Part shown: positions 1 to 11,768 of the stretch, piece after piece
Numbering within the stretch: position 1 is the first letter of the stretch
Layout: each line of letters starts with the position of its first letter
NCBI GenBank assembly: GCA_015039465.1
Contig: MU130364.1
Coordinates: 272,346-336,345, forward strand
DNA: 64,000 nucleotides
Origin: Phlegmacium glaucopus
Taxonomy: Eukaryota > Basidiomycota > Agaricomycetes > Agaricales > Cortinariaceae
Reading direction: 5' to 3'
The notes under the pieces: generated by a model
The model's database searches: none
The model's input: only the letters and a program-made list of their open reading frames with translations
What the model was told of the DNA's origin: nothing
Position numbers and translations under genes: made by a program

Positions 1-1287
1 GTGACAGTATCGTTTTCGTTCAGCTTAACCTTTAACAGCAGCAGCTTCACCTTAGCGGTTTAGGAGACGTCTACCACTGTTACATTAGGCACCTTATTTG
101 TGATGAAAAGGTCGTTTGGCAAGTAGAGGTGAGTACTAAGATGTAAAATCGTGAGAAGGAGACTAAAGGTCATGGGAATTGGAACAGGGTAACGTTTCAG
201 GAAAACTTCGTAGGTTTAAAGCTTCGTCGTATTGACCTGTAGGTTGAAAGTCAAATTCTACACGTTCACCTTCACTTGAACTCTGGTTACTTAAGTCTAT
301 GAGACCGCTTATACCGACGTTGAGTAAGTAGGGAAGTAGGCTGTTGAGGTGTCTCAGACGTGAGTTATCGTGTACAAGAAGAGGTCCCTTTGCTAAGTTA
401 TAGAGAAGTAAGTTTAGGACTTGTGATAGTAAAAACGTTCGTTCTTACGTAGACAGGTTCTTCATGACCAGACTAAAGAGTGGTAGGAGTTAAGGTCCTA
501 TTTGAAGAAGGTGGTTCCTCAATTAGCTTATCAGTCCCGTCTACTACGGGACACCTTAGAGTTAGCACAGTCTGAGTAGGTCAGGTCATGGAGGTGGTTG
601 TAAATCGTCGGTTAAACGTTTGAGGACGTAGAGACCTCTAACAAGTTCTGCGTATAAGAGAACCTCCATTACTTAAAGTTGTAAGACGGTTTCACCCGAA
701 GCAGACTATCTACGACGGTGTTGGACGACAGATGACGGTACTCCCTAGTGACCTTCACAAACAGATTTCAGTGGTGGTTTGTTTTGTCACTAAGGTGGTT
801 TACCTCGTAGCTATGGTTCTTGTAGGGCTTCACAAGATAGGTGTCGTAGTTAGTGTACGAACACAACGTAACCGTGAAGTAGGGCCCATTATTAACTACA
901 AACGACCTATTGAACCTTGTATACACTTAAGGCCGGTTATGACGTCTTACTCCACAGCAACTAAACTTATCCTTAAAACTTTGACCTCACTCGTCAAGAC
1001 GGTGGAAGTTCTTCTTCACTACGATACGGACTACTACGTTGTGTTTCTCGATAGAAAAGAACTCGTGTGTGTCGTCGTCGTTAACATAATGTCTGTTTAC
1101 AAAAAGGTGTTGGTGGACGTGACACGTTTTTCTTGTAAAACGATAATAACAACACTTATCAGAGGTAGTGACGTAGTATATGACGGGAGACAGACAGCAA
1201 CTTGTCTCGTCATAACCGACACTAGGACCGTCAGTAGAGAAGTTACAATATTAGTTCGACGAGTAATTCTTCAGACAAAGGTGGGTG
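1..1287. other. Backwards (reversed, not complemented) block encoding Helitron Pif1-like helicase
   Basis: Read right to left on the printed strand, without complementing, this block is one open frame of 429 codons. It carries the Helitron helicase landmarks: Walker A GGCGKT at 1116 down to 1099, then ASSGIASLLLEGGRTAHS near 1045-990, the DEVPMQHKH box near 870-845, FGGDFRQTLPV near 785-745, and PIRLAFAMTV ending at base 1. The next residues expected, NKSQGQS, begin at 1288 in normal orientation, so reversing 1-1287 in place restores a continuous gene. The helicase would unwind donor DNA during rolling-circle transposition. Normal forward or reverse-complement translation of this stretch gives no recognisable protein. 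No recombination event reverses DNA without complementing it, so I infer a data or assembly error. The Rep (HUH) part of the element lies outside the window. Confidence 0.93.
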
Positions 1288-1482
1288 AACAAGAGTCAAG
1301 GGCAGTCATTGAAGCATGTAGGATTAGATTTACGGTCTCCAGTTTTTTCACATGGGCAATTGTATGTAGGACTATCTAGATGTACATCAGGAAACCGATT
1401 AAAGGTACTACTAAAAGAAGAGTCAGGAGGAAGAACAGCGAATGTAGTATACAAAGAAATACTTACTGGATTGCAATTGTAA
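1288..1482 (+). pseudogene. C-terminal end of Helitron helicase (normal orientation)
   Basis: The frame starts [20 protein letters not shown] and contains [20 protein letters not shown], the last two conserved motifs (V and VI) of Pif1-type Helitron helicases; SRCTS carries the arginine finger. It ends at TAA 1480-1482. It has no start codon of its own because its upstream part is the backwards block 1-1287, to which it joins without losing a base. The type is given as pseudogene only because the frame is broken in the printed sequence; after correction the helicase end looks intact. Confidence 0.9.
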
Positions 1483-1662
1483 TGATAAGATTTGTTGATT
1501 CTATTTTTCAATAAGAGTGTTCACTGTTAGGATATAAGACTGAGTCCACTGTTGCGATGCAGCCAGGGGTCCAGGGGGCGGAGCCCCCGGCAAGCCCTGA
1601 ATCCGTGCTGGAGGTCGGCAAAGCGGAGCGGCGCCGTGCCGAAGGCACAGGTTCATGGCTTG
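1483..1662 (+). mobile_element. Helitron 3' flank with GC-rich hairpin
   Basis: Just downstream of the helicase stop is a perfect GC hairpin, GGGGGC-GGA-GCCCCC (1574-1588), in otherwise AT-rich DNA; a second inverted GC word lies near 1630-1650. Fungal Helitrons end a few bases past such a hairpin, usually in CTRR. I could not place the exact terminus because no clear CTRR end follows at the usual spacing. Confidence 0.5.
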
Positions 1663-1999
1663 TACTTAAGAATGTGATGGGCAAAGTTGAACGCTCACAG
1701 TAACACTAGTGACTGGAATGCTTACATCTGGCTCATTGATCACCGAGGCGGAAACCAAAGTAGAGACTAGGTCATGAGCAGCCTGATCGATGACGATGGT
1801 TAAATACTTAAGGATGTGATGGGCAAAGTTGAACGCTCACAGTAACGCCAGCGACTGGAATGATTACATCTGGCTCATTGATCACCGAGGCGGAAACCGA
1901 AGTAGAGACTAGGTCATGGGCAGCCTGATCGATGACGATGGTTAAATACTTAAGGATGCGATGGGCGGAGTTGAACACTCACAGTCACGCCAGCGACTT
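1663..1999 (+). repeat. 142-base tandem repeat, about 2.4 copies
   Basis: Units begin with TACTTAAG at 1663, 1805 and 1947, spaced exactly 142 bases. Each unit contains GGGCAAAGTTGAACGCTCAC and CTCATTGATCACCGAGGCGG, with only a few substitutions; the third unit is cut after about 53 bases. It may be the terminal part of the Helitron or captured host DNA. Confidence 0.9.
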
Positions 2000-2840
2000 G
2001 AATAACTTGTGCGCTTGCAGCCGCAGTATTAGCGGGAACGGAGAGTATGTGATCAGCGGTGCTTGCTTTGATGGTTGATGTCGAAGTTGCTGGTTCGGAG
2101 CTTGAACCCAGAGCATCGTTGATGGTCTGAGACGAATATTTTGATTTTTTGCGCTTGAAATTTTTCTTAAAAATGTGCTTCATATCGTTACACAGTGAGT
2201 TGTGGTGAGCGATGAAGGTTGGGTAATGAGAGTCGGAAACAAAGATGCTCTCGATTACATAAACAGCAATCCGACCACTTTAGGTTCCGACAACCCGCCA
2301 AACTACATACAAGTAGACTTTTACGCACTGTCGTAGAGCTCCCTAACTTCAAATGCATCTCCACATTCTAGCACTCATATCAGTATCTATTGAAATATAA
2401 CATGCAAATACGCTACGAAACCCATAAGCGCCCAATACGGAAACGCCGTCGTTCTCCGTAAATACGTACGATTTCACCTTTATGATTACCGTTTCATTTA
2501 TTCGCAATGGCCTGCGGTGCATTCCACACCGCCGCCAATATACTCTTGATTTCACAAGCATTGTGCTCGCATTTTCTTATCCTTTCTTGTACCGTTTTAT
2601 TGTCTATCCATAGCCTAACTATTAGCAGGCACAAACGGAATGTGCCTGCTCATTTCGTATATAAACCTTGTAGTCAATACGAGCCTGAGCTCACTCAGTC
2701 ATTTGCACAGCAAACAACTGAGGTGAGCATAACTTCATTCTTCGTTATTACAATTTCTTATTGTCTTTTACCTAGCTTCGTATTCTAGGTGTGTAGTATT
2801 AATAAATACTTAGTCGTTTGCACAGCAAACAACTGAGCTT
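2000..2840. other. No confident gene; short local duplication
   Basis: Two words are repeated: GCACAGCAAACAACTGAG (near 2706 and 2820) and GCTTCGTATTCTAGG (near 2774 and 2836). One open stretch on each strand is under 100 codons and unlike any family I know. Confidence 0.5.
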
Positions 2841-4234
2841 CGTATTCTAGGAATCCAACAGTATCACCACCTGTACACTCGCTACAACGTTGTTCGTCAA
2901 TCTTCTACCCGGTTCTTCCTCCTCATCTCCAATATCACTTCCTAGGAATCACCAATCAAAACGCCATCAAATACATTGGCATCAGACGAGCCTCGTCACC
3001 CCTGAGTTTGCCCCCTGGACAGGCTTCTCCATCTCAGAGTGCGAAACCTCCCTCTGCGGGTCCCTCACCGGTGGTACGTAAATTAATAAAATTTTGATCC
3101 TTAACTGACGCGTAGTAAACTCGCAGCCTGCAGGCGATGATCAAGAACTCCAAAATTATGCGTAAAATTCTGCGTTCTGAAGTCCGACGAGCAGAGTACG
3201 CGAAACTCATGTGAGGCCTCAAAGCTTTAAGAACCTGGATCGCAATCATTCCTTCCCAAGCAAGCCAAACCCAGAAAACTCCAGGCCGAACTTACTGATG
3301 CAAATAACAGTAACCATAACTCCCTGAAAATTGCCTTGTTGATGCATAAGAACAGCTGGAAGTGGTCGTGTTAGATAAGGAAATCGCGGGAGAGAGGGCA
3401 GAGATGGGACAGAGTTGAAAGAACGTAAGGGGAAATTGTCTGGTGCGAGCAACAAAATGAATGACTCAGTCAGACTCTCATGGTATGGGGTTTCTTATCC
3501 CGATCGGTAATCCACCATATAACCTTTTTGGATCTCAGGTTGCGAGACGCAACGCAAGAACTGGGTCAAGAACATCGTAAACGGATATGCAATAACGATT
3601 TTGTCACTGTTGAGAAACTTGAAGGTCTGTTTACCTTCTCTCTCCTGATTCATTGAAGTTGTAAACTGATGCCTTGCAGCATCATCAATAGCATCTTACC
3701 AAAAGACTCTTATTCAACTTGCCAATGCGGACTTCGAAGTCGAATGACTGAAGGATTAAGGTTAATGGAATGCAACTTCATTGTCTGGCAAGGTATATCT
3801 TCCGTTCCTAGCTTCCCTATTTCTTCCTTATTATTCTTGTGTATAGAATATCGAGGATATGTGAGTTATCGTTGAAGATCTTGAACCTCTCAGAGAACTC
3901 TCCGATGAGAACCATGTAGAAACAGAGAAACAACTCCATGAAGCCCTTGGTCCGTGATAGCATTATTCTTGTGACGCGTAACCATCGTCGCCGGACCAGA
4001 CATCAAGGACACCCAAATTCGCGACCAACTTCCAAAGATTGAAGATTTCAATGATCATCATTCATGTCAGAATTTGGAACAACATTATCAACCAATTCCG
4101 AGAACTACCCCAGATTGTACCACAGTTCGACAACTCGATGAATTCAGCTGCCAGAGATAAGCAACCAGGTTCTCGCCTACAAGGCAAGTCGAGAAATCTC
4201 TTGATTCCTATTTTAATGTTATTGATTGACGTAG
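2840..4234 (+). pseudogene. Decayed dynactin p150 (Glued-like) gene
   Basis: Pieces in shifting frames match the central coiled coil of fungal dynactin p150: a Ser/Pro-rich stretch ending PPSAGPSPV (2990-3075), RRAEYAKLM (about 3180-3210), KLQAELTDAN (3275-3310), QLEVVVLDKEIAGERAE (3350-3405), LRLRDATQELGQEHRK (3535-3585), SYQKTLIQLANADFEVE (3695-3748), VEDLEPLRELSDENHVETEK (3869-3930) and IKDTQIRDQLPKIEDFN (4001-4055). The DLE-x-L-x-ELxDExxENHVETEK signature is typical of p150. In the living protein this region links the dynein cargo adaptor complex to microtubules. Several stops sit where the family has Arg or Gln (TGA for CGA, TAA for CAA), the CAP-Gly N terminus is not seen, and about 30 residues are garbled after 3750. 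I conclude it is a relic, although some breaks may be introns (for example about 3950-4000). Confidence 0.7.
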
Positions 4235-4762
4235 GCATTTGAATGCAAGCATTACATCCCCAGAAGCTCTATCTGTCCTCCAAATCTCCAGAAGACAAAC
4301 TCCGCCCTTTTCAAGGAGCTCTCGCGTGATTCGTCCGCCTCCAATGACCTTGAAGGGACGATATATAGAGGAGCCAACGTTTTCGAGGATGCTAGTGATA
4401 TTCCTGTCGACGTCATCAAGAGGCCCATCGCATCTGGGTCTGTTGACGATGGGTTTCTTGTTGCCGCAGTCTTCTTCGAACATTCGCCGAGGATGTCGAG
4501 TTTTGACCAAGAGGAGTCGCATGGTTCACTCGTTCTTTCATCTGAATTTGAATCGATAGCTTTTGTACAGGTCATTATAACTGACTTTAATAGTTGGTTT
4601 ATGCCGATCGCGAAGGTTTGTCCAATGAGGCACACCGAAAGGATTATATACTCCACGCCTGCCATCAAAATGTGTATATTGGTTGTGAAATTTGAACTGC
4701 TAGCTCCCAAACTCACGTTCCGGAAAGCATTGGTCCAATGCAGCATAATGTGGATAATTTGA
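4235..4762 (+). other. Open frame of 175 codons, unrecognised
   Basis: The frame is open from 4235 to a TAA at 4760-4762. It reads like protein (acidic start with NDLEGTIYRGANVFEDASD, then VDVIKRPIASGSVDDGFLV and a hydrophobic C terminus) but I recognise no domain. It follows the dynactin relic directly and could be a further decayed exon of it or an unrelated remnant. A frame on the opposite strand is equally long, so coding status is uncertain. Confidence 0.3.
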
Positions 4763-5783
4763 AGGAAGAGACAGACACATGAGAAGGCGAAGGGGATCTA
4801 CCATGAATCAGATAGAAAGCTGAGAGGAATGAAATGGAATCTAGTCGAGAAAGATAATGGAGATGACTTGCGTTAAGCTTAATCCCTTCACTTTAATCCG
4901 CAACAAGCTTATTGTGGTATCCAACTGGAGGCATCCATAGTTGAGCCAGATGATGGGGAAATGAAACGGCTTGAATGAGGTTCGGAACTTCGGAATTTGG
5001 TGGGTTGGGGAGTTATTAAATAATATCCGCATTTCTATTCGTGAGACAGCGCGTACAGGTGACCGATAAGAGGCCCATTTGGAGAAAATACCACCCAATT
5101 ACAACACATTTCTGTCAAAGAGTAATATTGTAACTTCATTTATGTGCACAATGCCGCGTCTTCGTCGTTCGACTAGTTCGTTGTTCGTAAGTAATGGTTG
5201 ATCTGTTTTCAACGCAAGTCACTGGCAAATGTTGAATATCACTGGGGGCTCCGTCTTTTCGACTATTGGGAAGGAAGGTATGGTTCCAAGATCAAGCTTC
5301 ATGCCACATTAGACCTAGAGTAGAAATGGTGTCCATCGTCTCTCAGGACCTTCGATGGGTTCATGTCACCTTACAATGCGAATTTTGTCAACAATTTGAG
5401 TTCCTTCCCTCAAATGATGAAGGCATTGCTCGTCCATCTTGAGAGATATTGGTAGTGCTTTCCTCCTATCTCTTTCAATGTGTAATTGCATACTATTGTT
5501 ATGGCCAGCGTTTTCGCTTATTGAGACCATTCCTCTCGATATCCCGAATGGTGTACTACCGAGTCACAAACCCCTTCTGCTATACTCCTGCCGCTTTCCT
5601 CCATCCCCGAGGTATTAGTGTCTGACGACAGTAGTCCTAGTAGCCCCATTCAACCTGCCAATCGGTGTTCGCACTATCCAGTATCCTATCAATGCAGTCG
5701 AATGACTGCCACGCGATTACGACTCTGACTCCACATGGGTGAGAAGCGTCAAAATTCCAGTTTCGAATCAATGGTTCATGTCT
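4763..5783. other. No gene recognised
   Basis: Moderately CG-containing DNA with only short frames on both strands. I see no repeat, splice pattern or family match. Confidence 0.5.
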
Positions 5784-8700
5784 TTACCCGACGCCATATA
5801 CCAATATCCACCAAGTGATACCTGGAGTCTTGTATGGCTGCCTGCGCAGGAGCCTCAAATTTCGTAAATAGTCGCCAAAAGTGGTCCACAACCGACGGAT
5901 AGAAAAGTGAAGCATAGGAAGTAAAGCCGATGCTGATTTGTTGCCTGCTGTTGTTGCTGATGACGATGCGACGACGATATGTAGAGCGTTATCAGTTCGG
6001 CTTTTGAATTCATTAAATCTGCCAGGAGAATTTGTTGGCTGGGTATGAATATTCATGTCTATTGCAGGTGGTGAAAGCGAAGGGCTTGCTGGCCCATAAT
6101 GATCGTCAGACCTCGACCTCGATACAGAACCTGATTCTGAAGGTGGCGACCTTGAACCCATAGCAGATACAGCTGGTGTCGCTAACGAACTCCAAATCCA
6201 CCTCTACTTCACCATTTTGACGCGAAGGTTAGGATAAATATACAGATAGGAGTTGAAAAGTGAAGAATCATCATAACCGTGTACTTCCGCATCCACGACG
6301 CCACCGCCTTCCGCATATAGGTAATCATAAACTTTGCATCACGTATCACCCATCTCAGACAAAGCCGGAGCTGAAGCTGAATCGAAGTCCGTAGCATCCG
6401 TCGATGGAAGCATCCATTACCTTCAAGGATTGACGACCGTGGTATCAGGTGGGTCGGTGGTGGAGACCCGGGAGGTGATCTCAACTCAGTTCCTTATTGC
6501 ACTCCCACTACTCCTAGTACAACTATCACACCCATAAACAACTCCAACCTCCGACCCGAGCGTCAATATCTGACTTGGCAATAGATGTCTGTGACCCAGA
6601 GAGATAAGTTGAAAGGTAAAGAGGCTAGAGCCAGCGAGGCACTGAGTGGTAGATATGTGCTTGTATGCGTCTTTGTGTCTGAGGAGGATGAAGCGGTGAT
6701 GGAAGAAGTAGGACGCCGAAGAGCCGGCGAAGGAGGGGAAGACATTGATAACTCTTGAATCCAGATCTGACTCCTGCCAAGACAGAGAGGCCGACTTCAT
6801 TATAGAAGGCAGAGGCAGAAATCGACCTCGAAACCGAAACTGAAGTCGGCAACGGTGGCGGTACAGCTCCTCCTGTTCCTTCTTCACCTCCCAATGCCAA
6901 CACCAGTCCCTTCTCCTAGCAAAACAGGCGATGTTTCGCCGGACGAACTTATGTCCTGAATCCACATCCACACCACTATCCGAGTTATTCCAAGGCTCAG
7001 AAGGAACCTACTTTTTCCTTTACGGACCTAACGAGTAGTTAGTGTTGGCTCTTCTCCCAAACATAAAAGAAAAAGAAAATCAACCTTGCTAACACCAAAC
7101 CCAGCTCCAGATACGAAATTCACCTTGGCGAGGATATCTAAAGAAGGTAAAGATGGACGAAAAATGCTGGGAATAGCCGATGTTGGGTGTGGGTGTGGTT
7201 GATGAGGGAATAAAGGAGGTCGAAAAATAATCAAAGATGGCTGAGAAAATGTCCGTGGAATGGCAGGTGGTGAGTTAGGTGGTTTTCCAGGTGCTTGAAC
7301 CATTTGAACTGTCGGAACTATCTGACCCACTGCACCGTTTTCATCTCCGTCACTGCCGCCGCAGCCGCCTCTATCACCGTATTTGATGGTCGACTCCCAC
7401 TCCCATTCCGCAAAAGATCGTTAAACCTAGCTAAATCTTCATCCCAAGTAGGTATCTTCCTCTGAGCTAGAACCATAGTTGTGAATAAATCTTTTCTTGA
7501 TTTTGACTTGGGTTTCGATTCCGTCTGGTGTTCCTCTAAGAGCATGAACATAACTTTCCTCTTCCAGAAGTCGAAGATGAGAGTCGTTCAACCCCTCCGT
7601 CTCGAGCTCGTAGATTGGGAGTACTGGCGGCTCCCATCCATCCGGCACTACCTTTCTTTGTGCGGTTGTGGATATTGGCATTGGCATGGGGATGCAGAAC
7701 AACCGCGAACCATCCTTGGTACGCGAAGTATGAAGTCGTCTTCTTCGTCTTCATCCTCTCCGCCATCCTCCTTCGTACTCTCCTCTGGGCGATGCACCCC
7801 TCGCTGCTGCTGACGATCGACATCTTCCACAGTGATAACCAAACCGGTCTCCACCCTCATCTCTCCATCTACCCCGCGATCACACTCTTCCACCTCCTCC
7901 CCATCCACCGCTTGGGACGAACTCTGATCCTAACACCAATAAAGAAGCCTCGAAGAAGCCTCAAAGTATTTCGACCCCCCGACCACGCTCACCACTCCCC
8001 CGGAAAGTCGACGCTGGCGACGAAGAAACGGGCGGAAGAGGAGGGAGAGTGCACAAATGGCTTCATCAAAGGTAACAAAGTTCCAATCTTGTTCGTTTTG
8101 GTTTTGGTTTTTAGCTTTCGCTCTCCCATTGTCTTTTGTGCTAAACACTCGTGTCTTGCATTCGAACCACTAGCGCTTTGCTAATAAAAGCAGAATCGAA
8201 TTTTAGTTCTATTCCTCGTCATGAGAGAGGGAGGTGGGTGGGAAGGAAGCTTTCTTGGCGTTGGTTTTCACTCTTTTTCTCCGTCATCGGGTGTGCAGGT
8301 CCCAGTTGTTGATGTAGACGCAGGTATAGATACGAGTTTTGGATCCAGCAGCGTGACTAAGATTAGGTTCTACACCCAGAGGCATAGACGAAGACAGAGA
8401 TTCCAGGTTGACAGGTAAAGCTGAAGGAACAGGAAGTGTGGGCATTCCTAGGAAACCCCGAGGTAAAAAGCTCACTCTGGCTTTTATCCTCTCTCGCCCT
8501 CCTTTCGTCTGGAACCGCCGCCGCTGGTATTAACACTAGTGTTGATGTTGGTGTTTGGTGTTGGGATTGATGCTAGGATTCGTGTCATCGCTTTTTGACG
8601 CGCCTTGGGAAGATTATGTGACTTGGGGAGTTGGACTAGTAGGATCCTGTTTACACTCCAACGGAATATCACTGTCAACTTCAACAGGAATAGAGTCCCC

Positions 8701-9509
8701 GTCTTCAACTTTTTCCATTTTCTACATCTTCCGAATTTCGAGTCTGGCGTTTGATTCCGGTATGGACGAGTGACACAACAACCCACTCTCCCTCTTATAG
8801 AACTCCTTTTAGAATTTCTCCTAGATAAATCCTCGAAAATCGCATTGAAAATCACATCCGCTACCGCGAACGACTTGTCTTCCAACTCCCACATTGTCTC
8901 GGTATTGGTGTCGTAGGAGTGGAGGTAGAGATGTGCGATCGGGTATGGATGTTGGGAAATCGTCGTTCCTCCCTCCCTCGGTCATCGTCGCTTTTAGTCC
9001 TTGATCAGAACTAGAAGGAGAAGCAGAAGTGGAAAGTGGAAGCAAAAGATGGAAACCGGAGCGTATAGACGTAGACGCCCTGGTTTTTGGTGTACAGTGC
9101 CAATCGCAGGTTCCTTCCGCAGACCCATACTAGCCACTAACCACTCTTAGCTCGACCTCGATTACGATTCGCCGACGGATACAACGAATGGTAAACGTAA
9201 ACCTAACAAATGACTTTTTTTTGGCGAACTCAGGGATTCTGGGGAAGAGCCAGCGACGACAAGAGGCGCATCAATCGTCAAAACCAACCGAATCAGGTTA
9301 AACACCAGGACCAGCAGTTGCATCCGGTAATCTCTGTGAGACGGACACAGGAGGGTCAGGTAAAGGAGGTGGTGGAGAGCTAAGAGCTGGGAGCTGCTGC
9401 TGGGTGGATTGATTTCTTTGATGGATGACGATTTAATGGACGTTGGAAAAGAGGAGGGGGAGGAGGAGGAGGAGGAGTCTATAAAAGTATCAGTTTTGAA
9501 TGGATACAC
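5784..9509 (-). pseudogene. Unrecognised host coding relic, Ser/Pro-rich and acidic, frame-broken
   Basis: A 3.7-kb tract reads like protein on the minus strand, but the likely frame changes repeatedly. Pieces include a Ser-rich start (SSSSSSPSSFPTSIKSSS, near 9470), MWELEDKSFAVADVIFNAIF (8894-8835), an acidic run EDGGEDEDEEDD (near 7770), DGWEPPVLPIYELETEGLND (7660-7600), KIPTWDEDLARFNDLLRNGS (7455-7395) followed by SNTVIEAAAAAVTEMKTV, a Pro-rich stretch (7300-7100) and SRSPPSESGSVSRSRSDDHY (6155-6095). Overlapping frames each stay open for 60-160 codons. Either a low-complexity nuclear-type protein gene has suffered indels, or small introns that I could not resolve join the pieces. No catalytic domain is visible. 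Confidence 0.4.
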
Positions 9510-10489
9510 GAGAGAACAAGAAAAACTTACTCTCGGACGGACATGTCACGTACTCTTCCCCCGTCCAGACGAAACAGAAACTTCCCAGCTCGATTTCCTT
9601 CGACTGCGTATACGCCGTTCTTCTTCCATATAAGGGGGTCAAAGATCTAGGTAAAGAGTATTCGCTGATACTCCTTACTACTCAAGGACATGGGCTCTCC
9701 TCAATATCATCATCGTCTGTTCTGAAGAAAGAAGGCAGATAGGTGTGACTGGACCCTCTTGAAGATGTGGATGAAGTTGGCAATGGGGGTTCATTGGGCA
9801 GAAACGGTCTTTATTCGTCGGACTCTGGTTCTTCATTATAGTCAATGAAGACAAAGGAAGGAGCCGAAGAACTATGATTTGACCGTGAATACTGTTGATC
9901 TCGACGGTATATAACGTAGCTAGGTAGACTATTAGGCTTTGGTATGTTATAGTATCCTGGATAACGTACCTCAGTCTCAGGAAGGTGATGACAATTGAGG
10001 GAAAAGGATCAATTTGAGCCAGTCACATGATGAAAAAGAAGTTCGTAATACATAATGCTCTAACGCTTTAACTTTTAATAAAATTATGCTTCATGCTTCG
10101 ATATCCCGTTTACTCGATCTACTTTGTGCATCATCTGACCCAGAAAATGTCGTGCTAGGTACGGTGTCTGTTAAAGGCACGTTATAAACATTCGTGTTCA
10201 TAGAGACCGTCTGGTTTGAAATCCTCGTCATTTCGGGATTCGTGGTCGAGAAAGAGCGTTGCTAATGAAGTTTATTGAACAAAAAAGGTAGGAGACAAGT
10301 CATAGAAGAATGAGTCTCACAGTTTGATCGAAGACGATATCCGGAATTTGCGTCCTTTCAAGCTGTGTGCGAAGAGCCTTTCGTTTGTTCAGGTTCTATT
10401 TTTGAAGTAAGTCGTATCAGAACTCCTCGAATTTCAATAGAAACATTACGTACCATGAGAAGCGTATTACTTGAATCCAAGACATTATG
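9510..10489. other. Intergenic; no gene recognised
   Basis: Lies between two minus-strand genes, so it holds the downstream flank of the DUF6534 gene and the upstream flank of the relic. A GGA microsatellite borders it at about 9454-9477. No other structure was seen. Confidence 0.5.
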
Positions 10490-11768
10490 TTAGACTCTCG
10501 AATGGGGGAACAGGAACATGGCGTACGTGTATATTCTTCCCATAGGCTAATTTTTTTTTGTTGACAAGGTCATTAGTATCAGGTCACAACTTCAAAGGTC
10601 GTAAGACACCCACAAATGCGAAGATGACATGGAAATTTGTTCGCTGCAGGGCTGTCTGTTCTACGAGTTCAGAACGACGAAACGAAACAAGGCGGTTCGA
10701 GGCAATTACTCACAAAAGTGATGAGATCCATGATCTATAAGGAAACCTCAATGAGTTGAGGTTTCATTTGACCATATATGCGCACTCACACAGAAGAAAG
10801 CACCGATTGCCGCAGTTTCTACGGAAGAAAGAATCAGACGAGTTATAACGTTGTCACTTTCTATTTTGAATCGACAAAAATCAGCTTTTCAAATATCAGA
10901 AAAACAGGCAGAGAGACAAACGTTTCAACCCAGTTCGACTTCTGGAAAGATAATACCATAATAGAATGCTGTAGAAGATTTCGAAATGAGACTGTTGAGA
11001 TATTTAAAATTCAAGGAATAAAGACTTACGTTATACTTCCATCGGCTGCTACAGCGAGTATCTCCCAGGCATCAACGAATGGAATGAGTTCGTGATACTC
11101 TATAATGCTAGCCGAAGGAAAAAAGAATACAAGTGAGAAATTTTTATCTCAACATCCGAAGGAAGAAAAAAACTCACTCGGGTACTTGATAAGCCGCGAT
11201 GGAGCAGGTGATACCGAGAGATGCCTGAGCGGTAGCCAGCAGCATGAGATAGAAAAAAACTAGTCGGGAATTCGCAAATTGTTTGACGCGCCACGAAAGA
11301 TATACTTGAATCGGGAAAGAAGTCCTGTAAAAAAATTAATAAAGTCAAAACTCTTCGATGTGACCTCAAGAAAAGGCAACAAAACGGGAACCGTACATGG
11401 TTGTCACTATCGGGGTTGTGGAGAAAGGCCATAAAACCGTCCATAGGAAGGATGGATTTAAGAGGTTATCCACAACATAGACCCAGAGCATATAGATAAG
11501 CGCAGCAGTATGAAACGTATCAAGCAGGAAGGTCCATCCAACAAGGAGCCTATAATCAAGAAATCAACGAAAATGATGGCAAACATGGAAGTGGGCTATC
11601 GCACTTGATGAGATATGAGTCATTCCATTTGGATGTCCAATACGTCGTGAACTGCAGGAAGCATATGCCGTAAACGAAGGCATTAAAGATTATAGCAATC
11701 AACAAAGGACCCAGAAGGAGGTCAATGTTGGGGGGCGGCGATTGGATTATTGAACTTTCCACTGGCAT
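10490..11768 (-). CDS. DUF6534-type seven-helix membrane protein, nine exons
   Basis: Hand splicing gives complement(join(10490..10546, 10614..10655, 10714..10734, 10790..10884, 10922..10968, 11030..11097, 11186..11324, 11397..11549, 11605..11768)), 786 bases, 261 residues, with every intron GT..AG and all phases compatible. The protein opens with NIDLLLGPLLIAIIFNAFVY and continues through LLDTFHTAALIYMLWVYVVD, WPFSTTPIVTTM, YLSWRVKQF, LMLLATAQASLGITCSIAAY, LSRSRTGLK, VITRLILSSVETAAIGAFF, TNFHVIFAFPMGRIYT and a short tail. These are hallmarks of the DUF6534 family of Agaricomycetes: seven hydrophobic helices, plasma or endomembrane location, biochemical role unknown. Family members usually have a longer tail. 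The 21-base exon and introns of 37-88 bases fit basidiomycete genes. The least certain junction is the donor of exon 3 (11186), where GTACCC or the GTGAGT a few bases downstream could be used. It appears intact and is the clearest host gene in the left half. Confidence 0.85.

Noticed and set aside
1..1287. A genuine chromosomal inversion of the Helitron
   Set aside because: An inversion would give the reverse complement. Here the reverse complement is meaningless and only plain reversal works.
732..1379. A 215-codon forward open frame
   Set aside because: Its translation is low-information and matches no family, while the same bases read right to left give a perfect Helitron helicase. The frame is a by-product of the backwards string.
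1663..1999. CRISPR-like array
   Set aside because: Units are 142 bases, contiguous and nearly identical, with no unique spacers; this is a tandem repeat in a eukaryote.
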